Below are positions 34,770 to 43,861 of a stretch of DNA of 64,000 nt, in pieces. The notes below the pieces were generated by a model. It was given only the letters and a program-made list of their open reading frames with translations. It searched no databases and had not been told where the DNA came from. The stretch comes from Pseudomicrostroma phylloplanum. Taxonomy: Eukaryota > Basidiomycota > Exobasidiomycetes > Microstromatales. Within the stretch, counting starts at the first letter, position 1, and every line of letters begins with the position of its first letter. The DNA is taken from NCBI GenBank assembly GCA_039545275.1, contig BCHS01000001.1, positions 2,124,169 through 2,188,168 on the forward strand, in the 5' to 3' direction. Made by a program: the position numbers and the translations under genes.

Positions 34770-35404
34770 GTCTCGATCCGTGAATGAAAGGTCCAGACTG
34801 AGACAGAGGGGGAGGAACGAGTTGGCGTCCACCAAGAAGGTTGGCGAGGTCGACTATGGTGTGTGACTATGGATGTTGAGATCCACCAGGAACCATCCAC
34901 ACCCGCGACGCGGCCATCGCGTCTCCCCAGCTCAGGGCCACCGACGTGCCTGAGCTGGCCCTGCTTTCCCCCTTAGCTGGTGTTTGCCTTGTAGTCTGGC
35001 TCATATCGCCCTGACTTCTCTTGCTGCAGATAGGCGACTGTGCCAGAGTGCGATGTGACCTGGGATGATCGTTTGCCGAAGCACAGGAACGCGTTGATAT
35101 CCAGGGCCATTTGTGCTTCCGGGCCTGCATTGCTTCCTTTCCGGGGCGGCCTGCGTGCACTTCTCCGGAGCCGGAACCCCGAACTCACGGAAAGAGAGAC
35201 GCGTTGATTGTCGGTGTGTGCAGCAGGGCGTGGTCTGTGCAGCTGCAGGCCACTGTGTGCCCGTCCGGTTCTTCTGTCGGGCCGTGGGTGGAAACGGTTT
35301 GAGCCCGTAAGGCTACCGAGTCATCGCCTGATTGCTGCGCACACGGCCAAGATCATGTTCCTCCTTGCCTCCCTTTCCATCACTGCATATACCCTGCGGT
35401 AGCC
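34770..35404. promoter_or_regulatory. Divergent promoter region, disordered protein / nucleotidyltransferase
   Basis: These 635 bases lie between two divergent starts. No TATA box or repeat is evident. A GATC-type and GC-rich mixture covers most of it, and CCTGCGG is close to the downstream ATG. Confidence 0.45.
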
Positions 35405-37515
35405 ATGCCCGCTCGAAGCAACATCGCTCATGACAAGGCCGTACTCACAGTCGGCAGTCTCGACGCACCAGAGAATGAGCCACGCTTCGAGCAGTGGCTG
35501 CGCGAAGCAGCCTCGACCGTGGGCGGAGCAGTGACTCAGCACGAGGCGCTGGGCATACAGATCCGCAAGTACTACGAGGTGAGCTCAAAGATGACACAGA
35601 GAGACAGTCCTAATGCAGCTCAATCTCACACGATCTTCACTTCCCCTCTCCCACCCTCACAGTCTACTCGTCCACCCAAGTCTGTCCAATTGGCCCGCGA
35701 AGCTCTTGTAGAGCGGCTGCAAGAGCTCATCACAGCCAGATGGCCAGATGCTCAGCTACAGGCAGAGGTCTTCGGCTCCTCGTTCACAGAGATGCATACA
35801 TCCGCCTCAGACATCGACATCGTCCTCTTGGACCCCGCTCTACCCCTCGGCAATGCACAAACCAGAGACGGGGCACGTCCAGAATGGCATGATGTCAAAG
35901 TCTTGGCCAAGTACCTCCGCACTCATGCAGGTGCAGAAGGTTTCAAGGACGTCCACGCTATCCCTTCTGCTGCCGTACCTATCGTGACCTTCAAGATCGG
36001 CAATGTTCCCAGGCTATCCGGCGTCAAGGTGGACATCGCAATCAACAATCGTTTCGGTATCGCGTGAGTACTTCGGGCCTACACGCGCCAGTGCTGGCTC
36101 TGACTGCCCATTTCGCATCCACCTTTCCACATCTTCTACAGTAACTCCGAGCTCGTCAAGACCTATGCCGACCTTCGTCCTGCCCTTGTCAGGCCCCTCT
36201 GTCTCACTGTGAAGAAGTGGCTGAAGAGTAGGGGACTCAATGAGCCCGCTCCGCAAGAGGCAACCCAGCAGAGGAGTCTATCCAGCTACACAATCGTGCT
36301 ACTGTGAGTCAGAGCGCCAATTACGTATGGCGCAGCGCTCCACCGTTTCGCTGATCACGCCCACATTCGCTCCTCTCCACCGACGCCAGAGTCATTGCCT
36401 ATCTTCAGACATCGAACCGGCTACCGAATCTGCAGAACTCCGAGCTGCTCGGCAGGATGTGGTCTCGCCCTCGATGGCTCTGGGGATCGCCAGAGAAGTC
36501 GAAGAACCTCACAGCGGTGGACGACTCCTTCTCTGATGACGAGTCTGAGGACGATGAGGAGGAGGAGGAGGAGGACAGCGACTGGGAGGAAGTCGTTGTG
36601 ACTCCAGCATCCGATGGCCGCGTCAAGTACAATGTCGTCTTCTTCTCTCCAACGGAGCGATGGGCCAAGAAGGGCAGCGTCAGGAAGATCCAGGACCCTG
36701 GTCACTTGGGCTGGATCAGGTCCTTCTACTATCGTAAGCGTCGCTTCCCACCGGTCCTGCACAACTGGCTTTACAACTTCGAAGAGGTCCGCAACTCAAA
36801 GGGCCTACCCAAAGGACTTCCTCCACCAGAAGCCGTGGCACTGCACCAGAAGGACTCACAGCATTCCAGAGAAGCTGATGCCGAGCTCGGCAGCTGTCTT
36901 GCCGGATTCATCGATTGGTTTCTCGACAATTGGAAGCCCAGAGGCCACAGCAACAAACCCTGCTTCGACATTGCTTCCTCTGAGCGCAGGACGATCAACA
37001 CTCTAAGGGACATTGAGCTGTGGGAGGCCTGGAGCCAGAGCAAGCCTCGCTACGAGGAAGACAAGCCTGACGTCGACTACACGCAGCCAATGGACTGGGC
37101 TCGTCATCCTCTAGTCGTCCCCGACCCCTTCATCAAGCAGAGGAACACAGCTAGAAACGTGAAGGATGGAGTTGCTCACGACCTTGGCAGGGAGTTCCTG
37201 AGGGCACAGGACATACTGAGGTCGACTCAACCTCCGAGCCTGGGCAAGCTCTTCCAGAGCATCCGGGACGAGAGACCCTACATCGTCGATGGCGGAGCGG
37301 AGAGCCTCAACCGCCTGCTGGAGAAGATGACCATCGGAACGACGACTGCTGCTGTTTCCGCACCCCAGGGTCGCGGTGCGGCGAGCACTACCTCGAGCAG
37401 AGGAAGATCCACAACAGATGCACCGGCAGCAGGCCCACCTCCACACACCACGAGCGCACCACGAGGTCGAGGCGGACGAGGAGGTCGAGGTGGAAGGGGC
37501 GGGCGACCCGGATGA
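35405..37515 (+). CDS. Non-canonical poly(A)/poly(U) polymerase, Cid1/Trf4 type
   Basis: Four exons (35405-35578, 35663-36063, 36142-36303, 36390-37515) encode 620 residues. The nucleotidyltransferase core has FGSSFTEMHTSASDIDIVLL, giving the GS motif at about 96-98 and metal-binding D108 and D110. The third Asp is about D182 in KVDIAINNR. The PAP-associated part follows, with SLSSYTIVLLVIAYLQ restored across the third intron and VVPDPFIKQRNTARNV near residue 480. An acidic insert with a long Asp/Glu run (about 225-245) interrupts the core, and the C-terminus is an RGG repeat that would bind RNA. Family members add A or U tails to RNA for exosome decay or cytoplasmic control. Trf4/Trf5 versus Cid13-like cannot be settled by eye. 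Confidence 0.82.
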
Positions 37516-38311
37516 TTGCGACTTGTACTTCGTGTTCCAGAACGAGCGAGATGCGGAGATACCCGTCACGATGCCGATGCCGACACCTGTGGAGCCCTAC
37601 CTGATACCTTTCGAGTTCGACCTTCCTCGAACCTCACGGCCTGCACGGGGCTTTTCTTGCTGGCAGTCGCCTTGGCTATGTCCTTACCTCTTTTCTTGCG
37701 CCGGCTCACGGCAGCGCGTTTTACGCTTGCACACAAGCTTGTCTCAATTGAATGTTACCCTCTATACTGGAAGCAAGCGCAAGCTATTGTACAGTCTGAG
37801 CAACGGCGGAGCAGCGGAGCCTGATGCACTAGACGAACGCCGAGAGGAACCTTGCCTCTTGACACTCGCTCCGATACGAAAATCAATGCCATGCCCATTT
37901 CTCAACGGTGGGAGCAAAGGTAACAATGCCGCAAGTGCAAGAGACTCCGATGCTGGGGCGGAAGTCACGATGAAAGTGCTTGCTAGTAAGCCGAAGTGCG
38001 ATACTTAAACATTGTTGACAGAACCTGCGCAAAGCAAAGCCTAATCTTGCTCGCAGGAACAACGAGCAACTCTGTATATGCCTACGTTTTGCTGTACGCA
38101 GTCTCAAGCGGGACTCATGACGAGAAGTCCTCCCAGCAAGCCGAATGAAGATACAAATGACTCTTTTCCCAGTAGCAGCGCAAAGCAAAGCAAAGCCTGA
38201 CCTTGCCCAAAGAGATAACGAGCAACCTTCATATCCGCCTCATCTTCACTGTTCACTATTGTTCCTTCTCTATTCACCCATCATTCGCCCCCACAACACC
38301 AACGGCTCATC
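37516..38311. promoter_or_regulatory. Upstream region of the secreted-protein cluster with duplicated element
   Basis: This holds the 3' flank of the polymerase gene and the promoter of the first secreted protein. An imperfect direct repeat of about 60 bases (38027-38091 and 38178-38240) is listed separately. A frame at 37376-38008 overlaps the polymerase in another phase and has no support. Confidence 0.5.
38027..38240. repeat. Imperfect ~60-bp direct repeat (two copies) upstream of first secreted gene
   Basis: Copy A at 38027-38091 and copy B at 38178-38240 both begin GCGCAAAGCAAAGC. Both continue through CCTRAYCTTGC, AACGAGCAAC and a TAT-x-YGCCT block. Copy B has one extra AAAGC unit. Copy B ends about 70 bases before the ATG at 38312, so the repeat lies within the likely promoter. 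Confidence 0.7.
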
Positions 38312-38827
38312 ATGAAGCTCTCTCACTCCGTCTCTCTCCTTGTGCTGCTGGTCAGCACTGCTCTTACCGTTGCGTGTCTGCCTCGAGCAGAGGCAAGCGT
38401 GATAGGTGTCCAGCGAAAGAGGGCAGATACGGCGATGCCACAAACGCTTCTGTCCCTCGATCAGCCGCAGGCTCAGCTCATCGAGCTCTCGCACACTTCA
38501 TCGCTGCACGGCAGGTCCGTGCCACTCCCAGCCGAGAGTGTCATCCTCTCCAGGAGCAACCGCTTCCTGGATGGCCTCAAGGCGAAGCTCAGAAAGTGCG
38601 TAAGCTGCGTCAGCAGCAGCGGCTTCGGCGGCCGCAGAGATGGGGCCCGAGGAGGAGAACGAGCGGCAAAGAATGCCGTCCACCCGCGCTTCTCCCCTGT
38701 TGCCGTCCATGTGCAAGACCAGGCCGGAGGTCAGGGTGCAGTGCAGCCCTTGGTAGCGGCACCGCTTCACCGCCAGAACAGACAGGACATGGCCGCTTTT
38801 CTCAATGCATTGGAGTATGTCAATTGA
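38312..38827 (+). CDS. Small secreted protein with CxxC and basic segment (cluster member 1)
   Basis: A single exon encodes 171 residues. The signal peptide is clear (about 1-28: hydrophobic LLVLLVSTALTVACLP ending AEA). A dibasic QRKRAD lies near 34-38. A segment ILSRSNRFLDGLKAKLRKC follows at about 78-96, holding a hydrophobic-x-x-Arg-like site, a Lys/Arg-rich amphipathic stretch and the pair CVSC. The C-terminal part is Gly/Arg/Gln-rich without further cysteines. The arrangement LSR-x-x-x-[FW]-LDG-basic-C-x-x-C matches the gene at 41752, which has SRAGWLDGMKRK before CISC. It is the first of five head-to-tail genes. No known family; candidate effector or antimicrobial-type peptide. Confidence 0.7.
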   Translation: MKLSHSVSLLVLLVSTALTVACLPRAEASVIGVQRKRADTAMPQTLLSLDQPQAQLIELSHTSSLHGRSVPLPAESVILSRSNRFLDGLKAKLRKCVSCVSSSGFGGRRDGARGGERAAKNAVHPRFSPVAVHVQDQAGGQGAVQPLVAAPLHRQNRQDMAAFLNALEYVN

Positions 38828-39237
38828 GGTGCTGGAAGCTTGGGGCAGGTACGAAGGTTTCGGTACAGGGGGGAGGTGGCGAAGCAATACGAATTCCACC
38901 ATGAAATATCACATGTTGCTAATGCGATAGGAATCATTGACCTTGCTTACCAGAACGCAGCGCAAAGCGGGGTTCAGCGACGGATGGATGGCCCGATCGC
39001 GGTGTGTGTGTGTGTCGTTAGAGCAATCAAGGCAAGCGCGCAGACGCGGCGCAAGTTCCGATTGCCATTGCTGCGTAGCCTGTTGCCTGGTCGTCGCTGA
39101 CGGATAATCAGTGCCCCCTTTAAGAGGTCGCCTGCTCTCTGACCTCGCCAAATTCGCTGCGTTTGTACACTCTCAACGTAGCAGGTATCGACTACCGAAT
39201 CTGGCATTCGACAAATCAAGTTTCTGACGATACCAGT
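38828..39237. other. Spacer between cluster members 1 and 2
   Basis: A GCGCAAAGCGGGG fragment near 38961 resembles the start of the repeat at 38027, and a (GT)n run lies at 39001-39015. No gene is visible. Confidence 0.4.
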
Positions 39238-39630
39238 ATGAAGCTCGGAGCTTTGACCCTCTTTGCCGCAATATTGCTCAGCGTCACTGTCCAGGTGGCA
39301 GTAGCAAGCGAGCGCAAAATCATATCCACCAGCGAACACGACCCTCACCACGATGTACGTGCTTTGATAGCAAGAGACTTCTTCATAGATCGCCGCGGCA
39401 AGTTTCGCTGGTTCAAGAAGCTCAAGTTGAGGAAGAAGGCAAAAGCGTGTGTAGCATGCGGCCAGCCACCATCAGCCTCGCCAGCGAGACCGGCTTCACC
39501 CGAGAGACCTCCTGTGCAGCAAGTTCGCCGTCAGCAACATCGTATCAGTATGGGCGCACAACCGCTGAACATCCCAGAATTTCCTGTAGGACTGAACAGG
39601 CTAGGTGGGGGTCGCCAAGTTCTTGAATGA
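39238..39630 (+). CDS. Small secreted protein with CxxC and basic segment (cluster member 2)
   Basis: A single exon encodes 130 residues. The signal peptide is residues 1-24 (MKLGALTLFAAILLSVTVQVA). After a short acidic/His stretch, ALIARDFFIDRRGKFRW leads into a very basic run (KKLKLRKKAKAC) and the pair CVAC, near residue 75-80. The tail is Pro/Gln/Arg-rich and cysteine-free. The I-A-R-D site, aromatic residues, basic run and C-x-x-C give the same order as members 1 and 5. The start chosen is the ATG at 39238; the frame runs upstream without a better ATG, and this one places the signal peptide at the N-terminus. Confidence 0.7.
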   Translation: MKLGALTLFAAILLSVTVQVAVASERKIISTSEHDPHHDVRALIARDFFIDRRGKFRWFKKLKLRKKAKACVACGQPPSASPARPASPERPPVQQVRRQQHRISMGAQPLNIPEFPVGLNRLGGGRQVLE

Positions 39631-40118
39631 GTACCAGCGCACGTGAGAGCTTCCTGTGGGCAGACTTTGCAGCGTAGCGTGTAGCTCCTCTACGGTTGGC
39701 AGTCTATTACTCCTACCAAACGGTCATTGGGAAGAGTTCCAATGCGCAACTGAAATTGCCTCACGCTTGAATGCGTTTCATTGACTTCGCTACTTTTGCC
39801 TCTCAAAAGCAGTATGAGCGTCCATTCGAATCTCCTTCGTGCTTGTCTTCATATTGCGTGCGCGCAAGAAAATGACATGATGTAGCCTCGTCAGAATTCG
39901 TCCGCGTATTTTGTAGCTTCTTGTCATCACTACAGCAACCTTCGCGACATATGAGATATAAAGAAGTCTCCCGCATGCGCCTTCGCTACTCGGCAGAACT
40001 CTCACGAAACCCTTCCTGCTGTCGCTAACCTTGCCGTAATCCGCCTCGAATCACACCAAAGCCGCCGAGCTGATCTACCTCTCTTCTTCAAATTGGCTCT
40101 GCGCCTGCATTACATACG
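39631..40118. promoter_or_regulatory. Spacer with TATA-like element for cluster member 3
   Basis: TATAAAG at 39957-39963 lies 156-162 bases before the ATG at 40119, a plausible TATA box. No gene is visible. Confidence 0.45.
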
Positions 40119-40565
40119 ATGAGGACCACTCTGACGACGTTGATTCTGCTGGTGTTGTGTTGCTGGACAACAGCCGCCGTCGCATCTCCAACGCCCCTCC
40201 ATTCTCGAGCGCCTTCTCTCATTGAAGTTCACCATTCTGACCAATCGGCAGCTCAAGCCTCAACCGGCATTCTAGAGTCCATGGAGTCTCCCTTGCAGGC
40301 CAGATCGCCCTGCAAGTGGCTCAAAGACAAGATCAAGGGCTGCTTCCGACCGCCGCCTTCACGTGGAAGGGGCAGGGTCGTCGTCGACAATTATCGAACT
40401 CAAGAACTGATGGTGCTATCCCAGCAAGCTCATGACCGAGATCATGGTACTATCGGCATCGGTGGAGTCCAGCGAGCATGGAGGTGCAAGTCCAGAGGCA
40501 CTTGCGTGCACGCGTACAGCCAGCAGTTTGAGCCGCCTCCCCCACAGTCGGACGAGGATGAGTAA
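40119..40565 (+). CDS. Small secreted cationic protein (cluster member 3)
   Basis: A single exon encodes 148 residues. The signal peptide is about 1-22 (LTTLILLVLCCWTTAAVA). A pro-like stretch ends at PLQARSPC, after which CKWLKDKIKGCF forms a cationic amphipathic helix framed by two cysteines (C-x9-C, about residues 66-76). A second conserved block follows: VVDNYRTQELMVLSQQAHD, DHGTIGIGG and finally QFEPPPP. The protein at 40927-41373 has the same blocks in the same order, so the two are tandem duplicates. Two further cysteines occur near the C-terminus (RCKSRGTC). No known family is recognised. Confidence 0.75.
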   Translation: MRTTLTTLILLVLCCWTTAAVASPTPLHSRAPSLIEVHHSDQSAAQASTGILESMESPLQARSPCKWLKDKIKGCFRPPPSRGRGRVVVDNYRTQELMVLSQQAHDRDHGTIGIGGVQRAWRCKSRGTCVHAYSQQFEPPPPQSDEDE

Positions 40566-40926
40566 GACCCGGACTGAGCAGGAGCAGGCACCTCTGATAG
40601 TCCAATTCGTTTCATAGTCTCAATGCAACAGTAGCGTTTTCTCGCTTGTTTTCATAGCAATGTATAGCCTGTTCAGCATTTGTACCTTTAGCCTGTGCAA
40701 ATCACCTTGACACCGCAACGGCAACTTTGCATCAGGGAAAGGATGAAGGGGCAACCGGGAACGGTGGCTCTCCGAACACAGAGGGTTGCAGACCTTCTGG
40801 AGCTAGACCGTCAATCCTTACCACAGCGGTCCACAATTGTCCTGTATCCTGTCTTCACCCCGTGATCGAATCTCGAAGCTGGTCTTCGTCCTCTGCTGGC
40901 ACATCTTCTGCATCGACACAGTACCG
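40566..40926. other. Spacer between cluster members 3 and 4
   Basis: This holds 361 bases with the promoter of member 4. A reading frame extends upstream of the chosen ATG to 40837 but has no signal-peptide logic. No repeat is visible. Confidence 0.4.
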
Positions 40927-41373
40927 ATGTATCTCCCTTTGAGGACATTGCTTCTCGTGGCGCACTGTTGTTCGGCAACATTCGCTTTCGCTTCTCCCCC
41001 TCGCTACTTCCCCCACTCAATCACGTCCGCTCGCCCTCATGCTGAGCTCAGGTCTTCCTTCGATGCATTCTCGAGGCCAGAAGAGTACACACCCTCGGAC
41101 TTGCAGGTCAGATCGCCCTGCCAATGGCTAGGGAGGCTCAAAAACAAGGTCAAAGCCTGCTTTATAGGGGAGCGAGGACGAGGCTCCCCCAGGATTGCCG
41201 TGAACAACTACGGAACCGAGCAACTCATGGTCCTGGATCAACACGCCCATGATGCGGATCACGGTCGGATCGGCGTGGTTGCCATGGGGTCTCCGTACCG
41301 ATCCAGATCTCGGAGGACTATAGTCCATCCCTTTGGGAACCGCTTTGAGCCTCCTCGCCCGCAACAGGAGTAG
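40927..41373 (+). CDS. Small secreted cationic protein (cluster member 4)
   Basis: A single exon encodes 148 residues, the same length as member 3. The signal peptide is about 1-23 (YLPLRTLLLVAHCCSATFAF). DLQVRSPC precedes CQWLGRLKNKVKACF, a cationic segment framed by cysteines (C-x12-C). The second block is VNNYGTEQLMVLDQHAHD, then DHGRIGV and RFEPPRP. Clear paralogy to 40119-40565 runs over the whole mature part, while the signal and pro regions are much more diverged. Unlike member 3 the C-terminal part lacks cysteines. The ATG at 40927 is chosen because it puts the hydrophobic core at the N-terminus. Confidence 0.75.
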   Translation: MYLPLRTLLLVAHCCSATFAFASPPRYFPHSITSARPHAELRSSFDAFSRPEEYTPSDLQVRSPCQWLGRLKNKVKACFIGERGRGSPRIAVNNYGTEQLMVLDQHAHDADHGRIGVVAMGSPYRSRSRRTIVHPFGNRFEPPRPQQE

Positions 41374-41751
41374 GTTTGAGGTTGCGACAGACCATCAACA
41401 AGCGAGCTATCGAATGTGACCGTTGTGGCGCCCTAGTGGTGTTCAGCGTGGAACGCGGAGTTGCTGCCTTACAACTTTGCTCATTTGCTATTGCTGCGCG
41501 TGCGATACGTGGTCCAAGTCCGGACGATCGAGGCCGCAGAGCAAAGGGCAAAGGTCTGCGCCCTCTCTTCTCCGAAGATGCTTTCTCTGATGGAAATATC
41601 ATTATTCGTGTGACTTGACGTTGTCAACCATCGTCCCTTGTTTCTGCACACATCTCTTCCATAGCCCACACATAACATATATATTGTACGACGGTAGCGG
41701 CTGACCATCATCGCCTTCAAGCCGCTGGTGAACAAGGCTCCGGTAGCCAAC
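41374..41751. promoter_or_regulatory. Spacer with TATA-like element for cluster member 5
   Basis: TATATAT at 41678-41684 lies about 70 bases before the ATG at 41752. Nothing else is recognisable. Confidence 0.5.
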
Positions 41752-42252
41752 ATGCGGCTCTTGCCCTTGACCATGGTCTTGCTGTCAATCTATCCCTTCA
41801 TACGCAACGCGTCAGGCACGCATCTCGATACGACATCCTCGTACCACGCTCCCTCTCGCATAGTCGCTACACCAAGCACCTCAGCTCTCCCTACCGCGCC
41901 AGTCGATGACTCGAGTCTGGTCTCTCGGGCAGGATGGCTCGACGGGATGAAACGCAAGCTCAAGCGCAAAATGAAGCTCTGCATCTCCTGCAATGTTGCC
42001 CCACCCTCTCCACCGCGCTCGCCTCCTCGCCGGACTCTCTCGCGAGGCATCAGCTTCGACAACTTCCGCTTACACGAGCGCTTCAGAGCGCAAGGCATTG
42101 GTGGAGACGAGCGCCACTTGCCTGGCAGGGTCGATGTGAGCCCCATTGGCGTTCCTGGCTGCCGACATGGACCTACGTGCGCACACGTCTATGGACTTGA
42201 GCCTCATCCGCCTGCTGCTGGTGGTGGGCCGCCGGCAGGGCACCCGCCGTGA
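41752..42252 (+). CDS. Small secreted protein with CxxC and basic segment (cluster member 5)
   Basis: A single exon encodes 166 residues. The signal peptide is about 1-22 (LLPLTMVLLSIYPFIRNASG). SSLVSRAGW is the hydrophobic-x-x-Arg site. It precedes a strongly basic stretch (MKRKLKRKMKL) and CISC near residues 81-84. A second block, ISFDNFRLHERF, aligns with the DNY/NNY block of members 3 and 4, and the C-terminal HVYGLEPHPP aligns with their FEPPPP ending. The protein thus links the C-x-x-C members (1, 2) with the C-x9/12-C members (3, 4). A pair of cysteines (GCRHGPTC) matches the one in member 3. The tail is Pro/Gly-rich. Confidence 0.74.
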   Translation: MRLLPLTMVLLSIYPFIRNASGTHLDTTSSYHAPSRIVATPSTSALPTAPVDDSSLVSRAGWLDGMKRKLKRKMKLCISCNVAPPSPPRSPPRRTLSRGISFDNFRLHERFRAQGIGGDERHLPGRVDVSPIGVPGCRHGPTCAHVYGLEPHPPAAGGGPPAGHPP

Positions 42253-42603
42253 GATGCGCTGTGCTGGAATGAGAAGGAGGCGGGACAGGCAGAAAGCGTG
42301 CTTGCGTTTCGAACGAGGAGCACGACTGAGAAAATGTGAAAATGTCTTCGAAGTCCACTGGCGAGGGTTGCATTCACTTGGAGGCGTCTTGCGCTTGTTT
42401 AAGAGTAGCGCGTGATATCAGGATCAACGTCACAGAGTATCCTGGAGGTAATACGACCAACATGCTCGCAGACAATGTGATTGAGGTTGATTGACATCGG
42501 TAGCTGACAAGATTCCAATCATGCCTCCAACCACACGTAGCTAGCTGCTTTCATCCTGTCTCCGAAGGCCTCCGCACTCTCTGCACTCGACCGCCTCTAC
42601 CAT
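42253..42603. other. Convergent spacer after cluster member 5
   Basis: This holds the 3' flanks of two convergent genes. No features are seen. Confidence 0.4.
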
Positions 42604-43131
42604 CTACTTATGATTATTCCCCGGTGGCGTGTACCCCGCCCTCCATCCCGGCCTGCGGTTCTCCGGCGTGTCACCCCTCCAGTCCGGACGAACGCGCCTG
42701 TATAGCTTAACTCTCCCACTTCCTCCAGAAGCAAGGCCTAGTGGCTCTACTCCTGCTGTATCCTCAGACTCAGACCCGGATGCAGCGAGGCTGCGACGCC
42801 CCCAAGGCTTCTTATCAAGGAACTTCAGCTCCTGCTCCACGTCTGCTGGCGCTCGGGCTGCAAGCTGCTCATCACCAGCTACCAGACCCTGCCCCTGCCC
42901 CTGACCCTGGACGAATTGACGTGCACGAACATGCTTCAAGGAATCCCCACTATCCCCCGAGCTTCGTGGGCTTCGCGGAAGACGCCAGTAGTGCAGCCCT
43001 CGTGGACGCGGACCGGCGGAAGAGTCGCGCTCTAACAGCGAGCCGTCGGCGCTCCGTGGCGCGCCTGCGTTGGCTCCCGAGACTAGTAACACGCAGAGCG
43101 CGATGCAGAGGAGAGTGGGGAAGAGCTTCAT
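42604..43131 (-). CDS. Small secreted protein, cysteine-free (cluster member 6)
   Basis: A single exon encodes 175 residues. The signal peptide is residues 1-23 (MKLFPTLLCIALCVLLVSGA ending ANA). The mature part has no cysteine. It has GSLLERDSS (hydrophobic-x-x-Arg-like), then VRARQFVQGQGQGQGL with a Gln-Gly dipeptide repeat. An Arg/Trp-rich C-terminus follows (PDWRGDTPENRRPGWR). It is on the opposite strand to the five upstream members and shares with them only size, secretion and the pro-like site. Its 5' flank is full of simple repeats. No family is recognised. Confidence 0.62.
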   Translation of the reverse strand: MKLFPTLLCIALCVLLVSGANAGAPRSADGSLLERDSSAGPRPRGLHYWRLPRSPRSSGDSGDSLKHVRARQFVQGQGQGQGLVAGDEQLAARAPADVEQELKFLDKKPWGRRSLAASGSESEDTAGVEPLGLASGGSGRVKLYRRVRPDWRGDTPENRRPGWRAGYTPPGNNHK

Positions 43132-43284
43132 AGCGGTGCTGAAATCGAAAGTGCGAGGTGTTTGAGGTAGAGAAGGCCAGCTCCTCGTGCGATTCCTCTT
43201 GTGAAGAGCGGGGGACCGGTAATTGGTTGCAAGTGAACGGTAGGTAGCGAAGGAGCGCCCCATCTCGCAAGCACCCTCTATAGC

Positions 43285-43341
43285 GCTCCTCCCTCTCGCT
43301 CTCGCTCTCGCTCCTCCCTCTCGCTCTCGCTCTCGCTCTCG
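43285..43341. repeat. GCTCTC-type minisatellite
   Basis: Two near-identical units reading GCTCCTCCCTCTCGCTCTCG, each followed by more CTCTCG hexamers, lie back to back. On the minus strand this is a purine-rich GAGAGC tract 150-210 bases upstream of the ATG of cluster member 6. Confidence 0.85.
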
Positions 43342-43647
43342 AGCATACCCACCTGCTTGCTTGCTTGCTTGCTGTCGAGATGTCCGTACGTCTGGCAGCA
43401 AGCAACGTAAAAGCAAAAGCAAAAGCAAACATCCCCGCCGCCTTCGTATACTGCTCTACCTCGCGTGCTGCCAGGTCGCAACAGCAATCGCAATAGCAAT
43501 CTACCATCCGAGGTGGTGCGAGGCGGCACGGCATGGCGCGCTTGCCTTTTGCTTCAAGGCGTCTTGTACCAGATCGAGAGCGAGAGTGTGCGGAGCCTCA
43601 GAAGAGGGGCTACATGCCAAAAATGGGTGGTACTATTGACAGTCGCG

Positions 43648-43675
43648 CTGACTGACTGACTGACTGACTGACTGG
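43648..43675. repeat. (CTGA)n microsatellite
   Basis: About seven perfect CTGA units run in tandem. Shorter runs lie nearby: GCTT x4 at about 43355-43372 and GCAAAA-type units at about 43412-43430. Confidence 0.9.
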
Positions 43676-43861
43676 GTGGGTAATGGTGACGGTGAGGAAA
43701 GATACAAGGACAAGAGACAACAACGCTTCGGAACAAACAAACGATGGGGAATACGTCCAGAACTATATGCCGCGCGCGGTGTGGCGGCGACACTATGCTA
43801 TCCATCCATTGAGCCGGAGCCAGAGCCAGGGGCGGCTCTTCACTACGCAACTACGCCTCTT

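Larger units (their letters stand above)
43132..43861. other. Simple-repeat-rich intergenic region
   Basis: This is the upstream region of cluster member 6 and the 3' flank of the dioxygenase gene. It contains several short tandem repeats, described in the next entries, and no gene. Confidence 0.6.
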
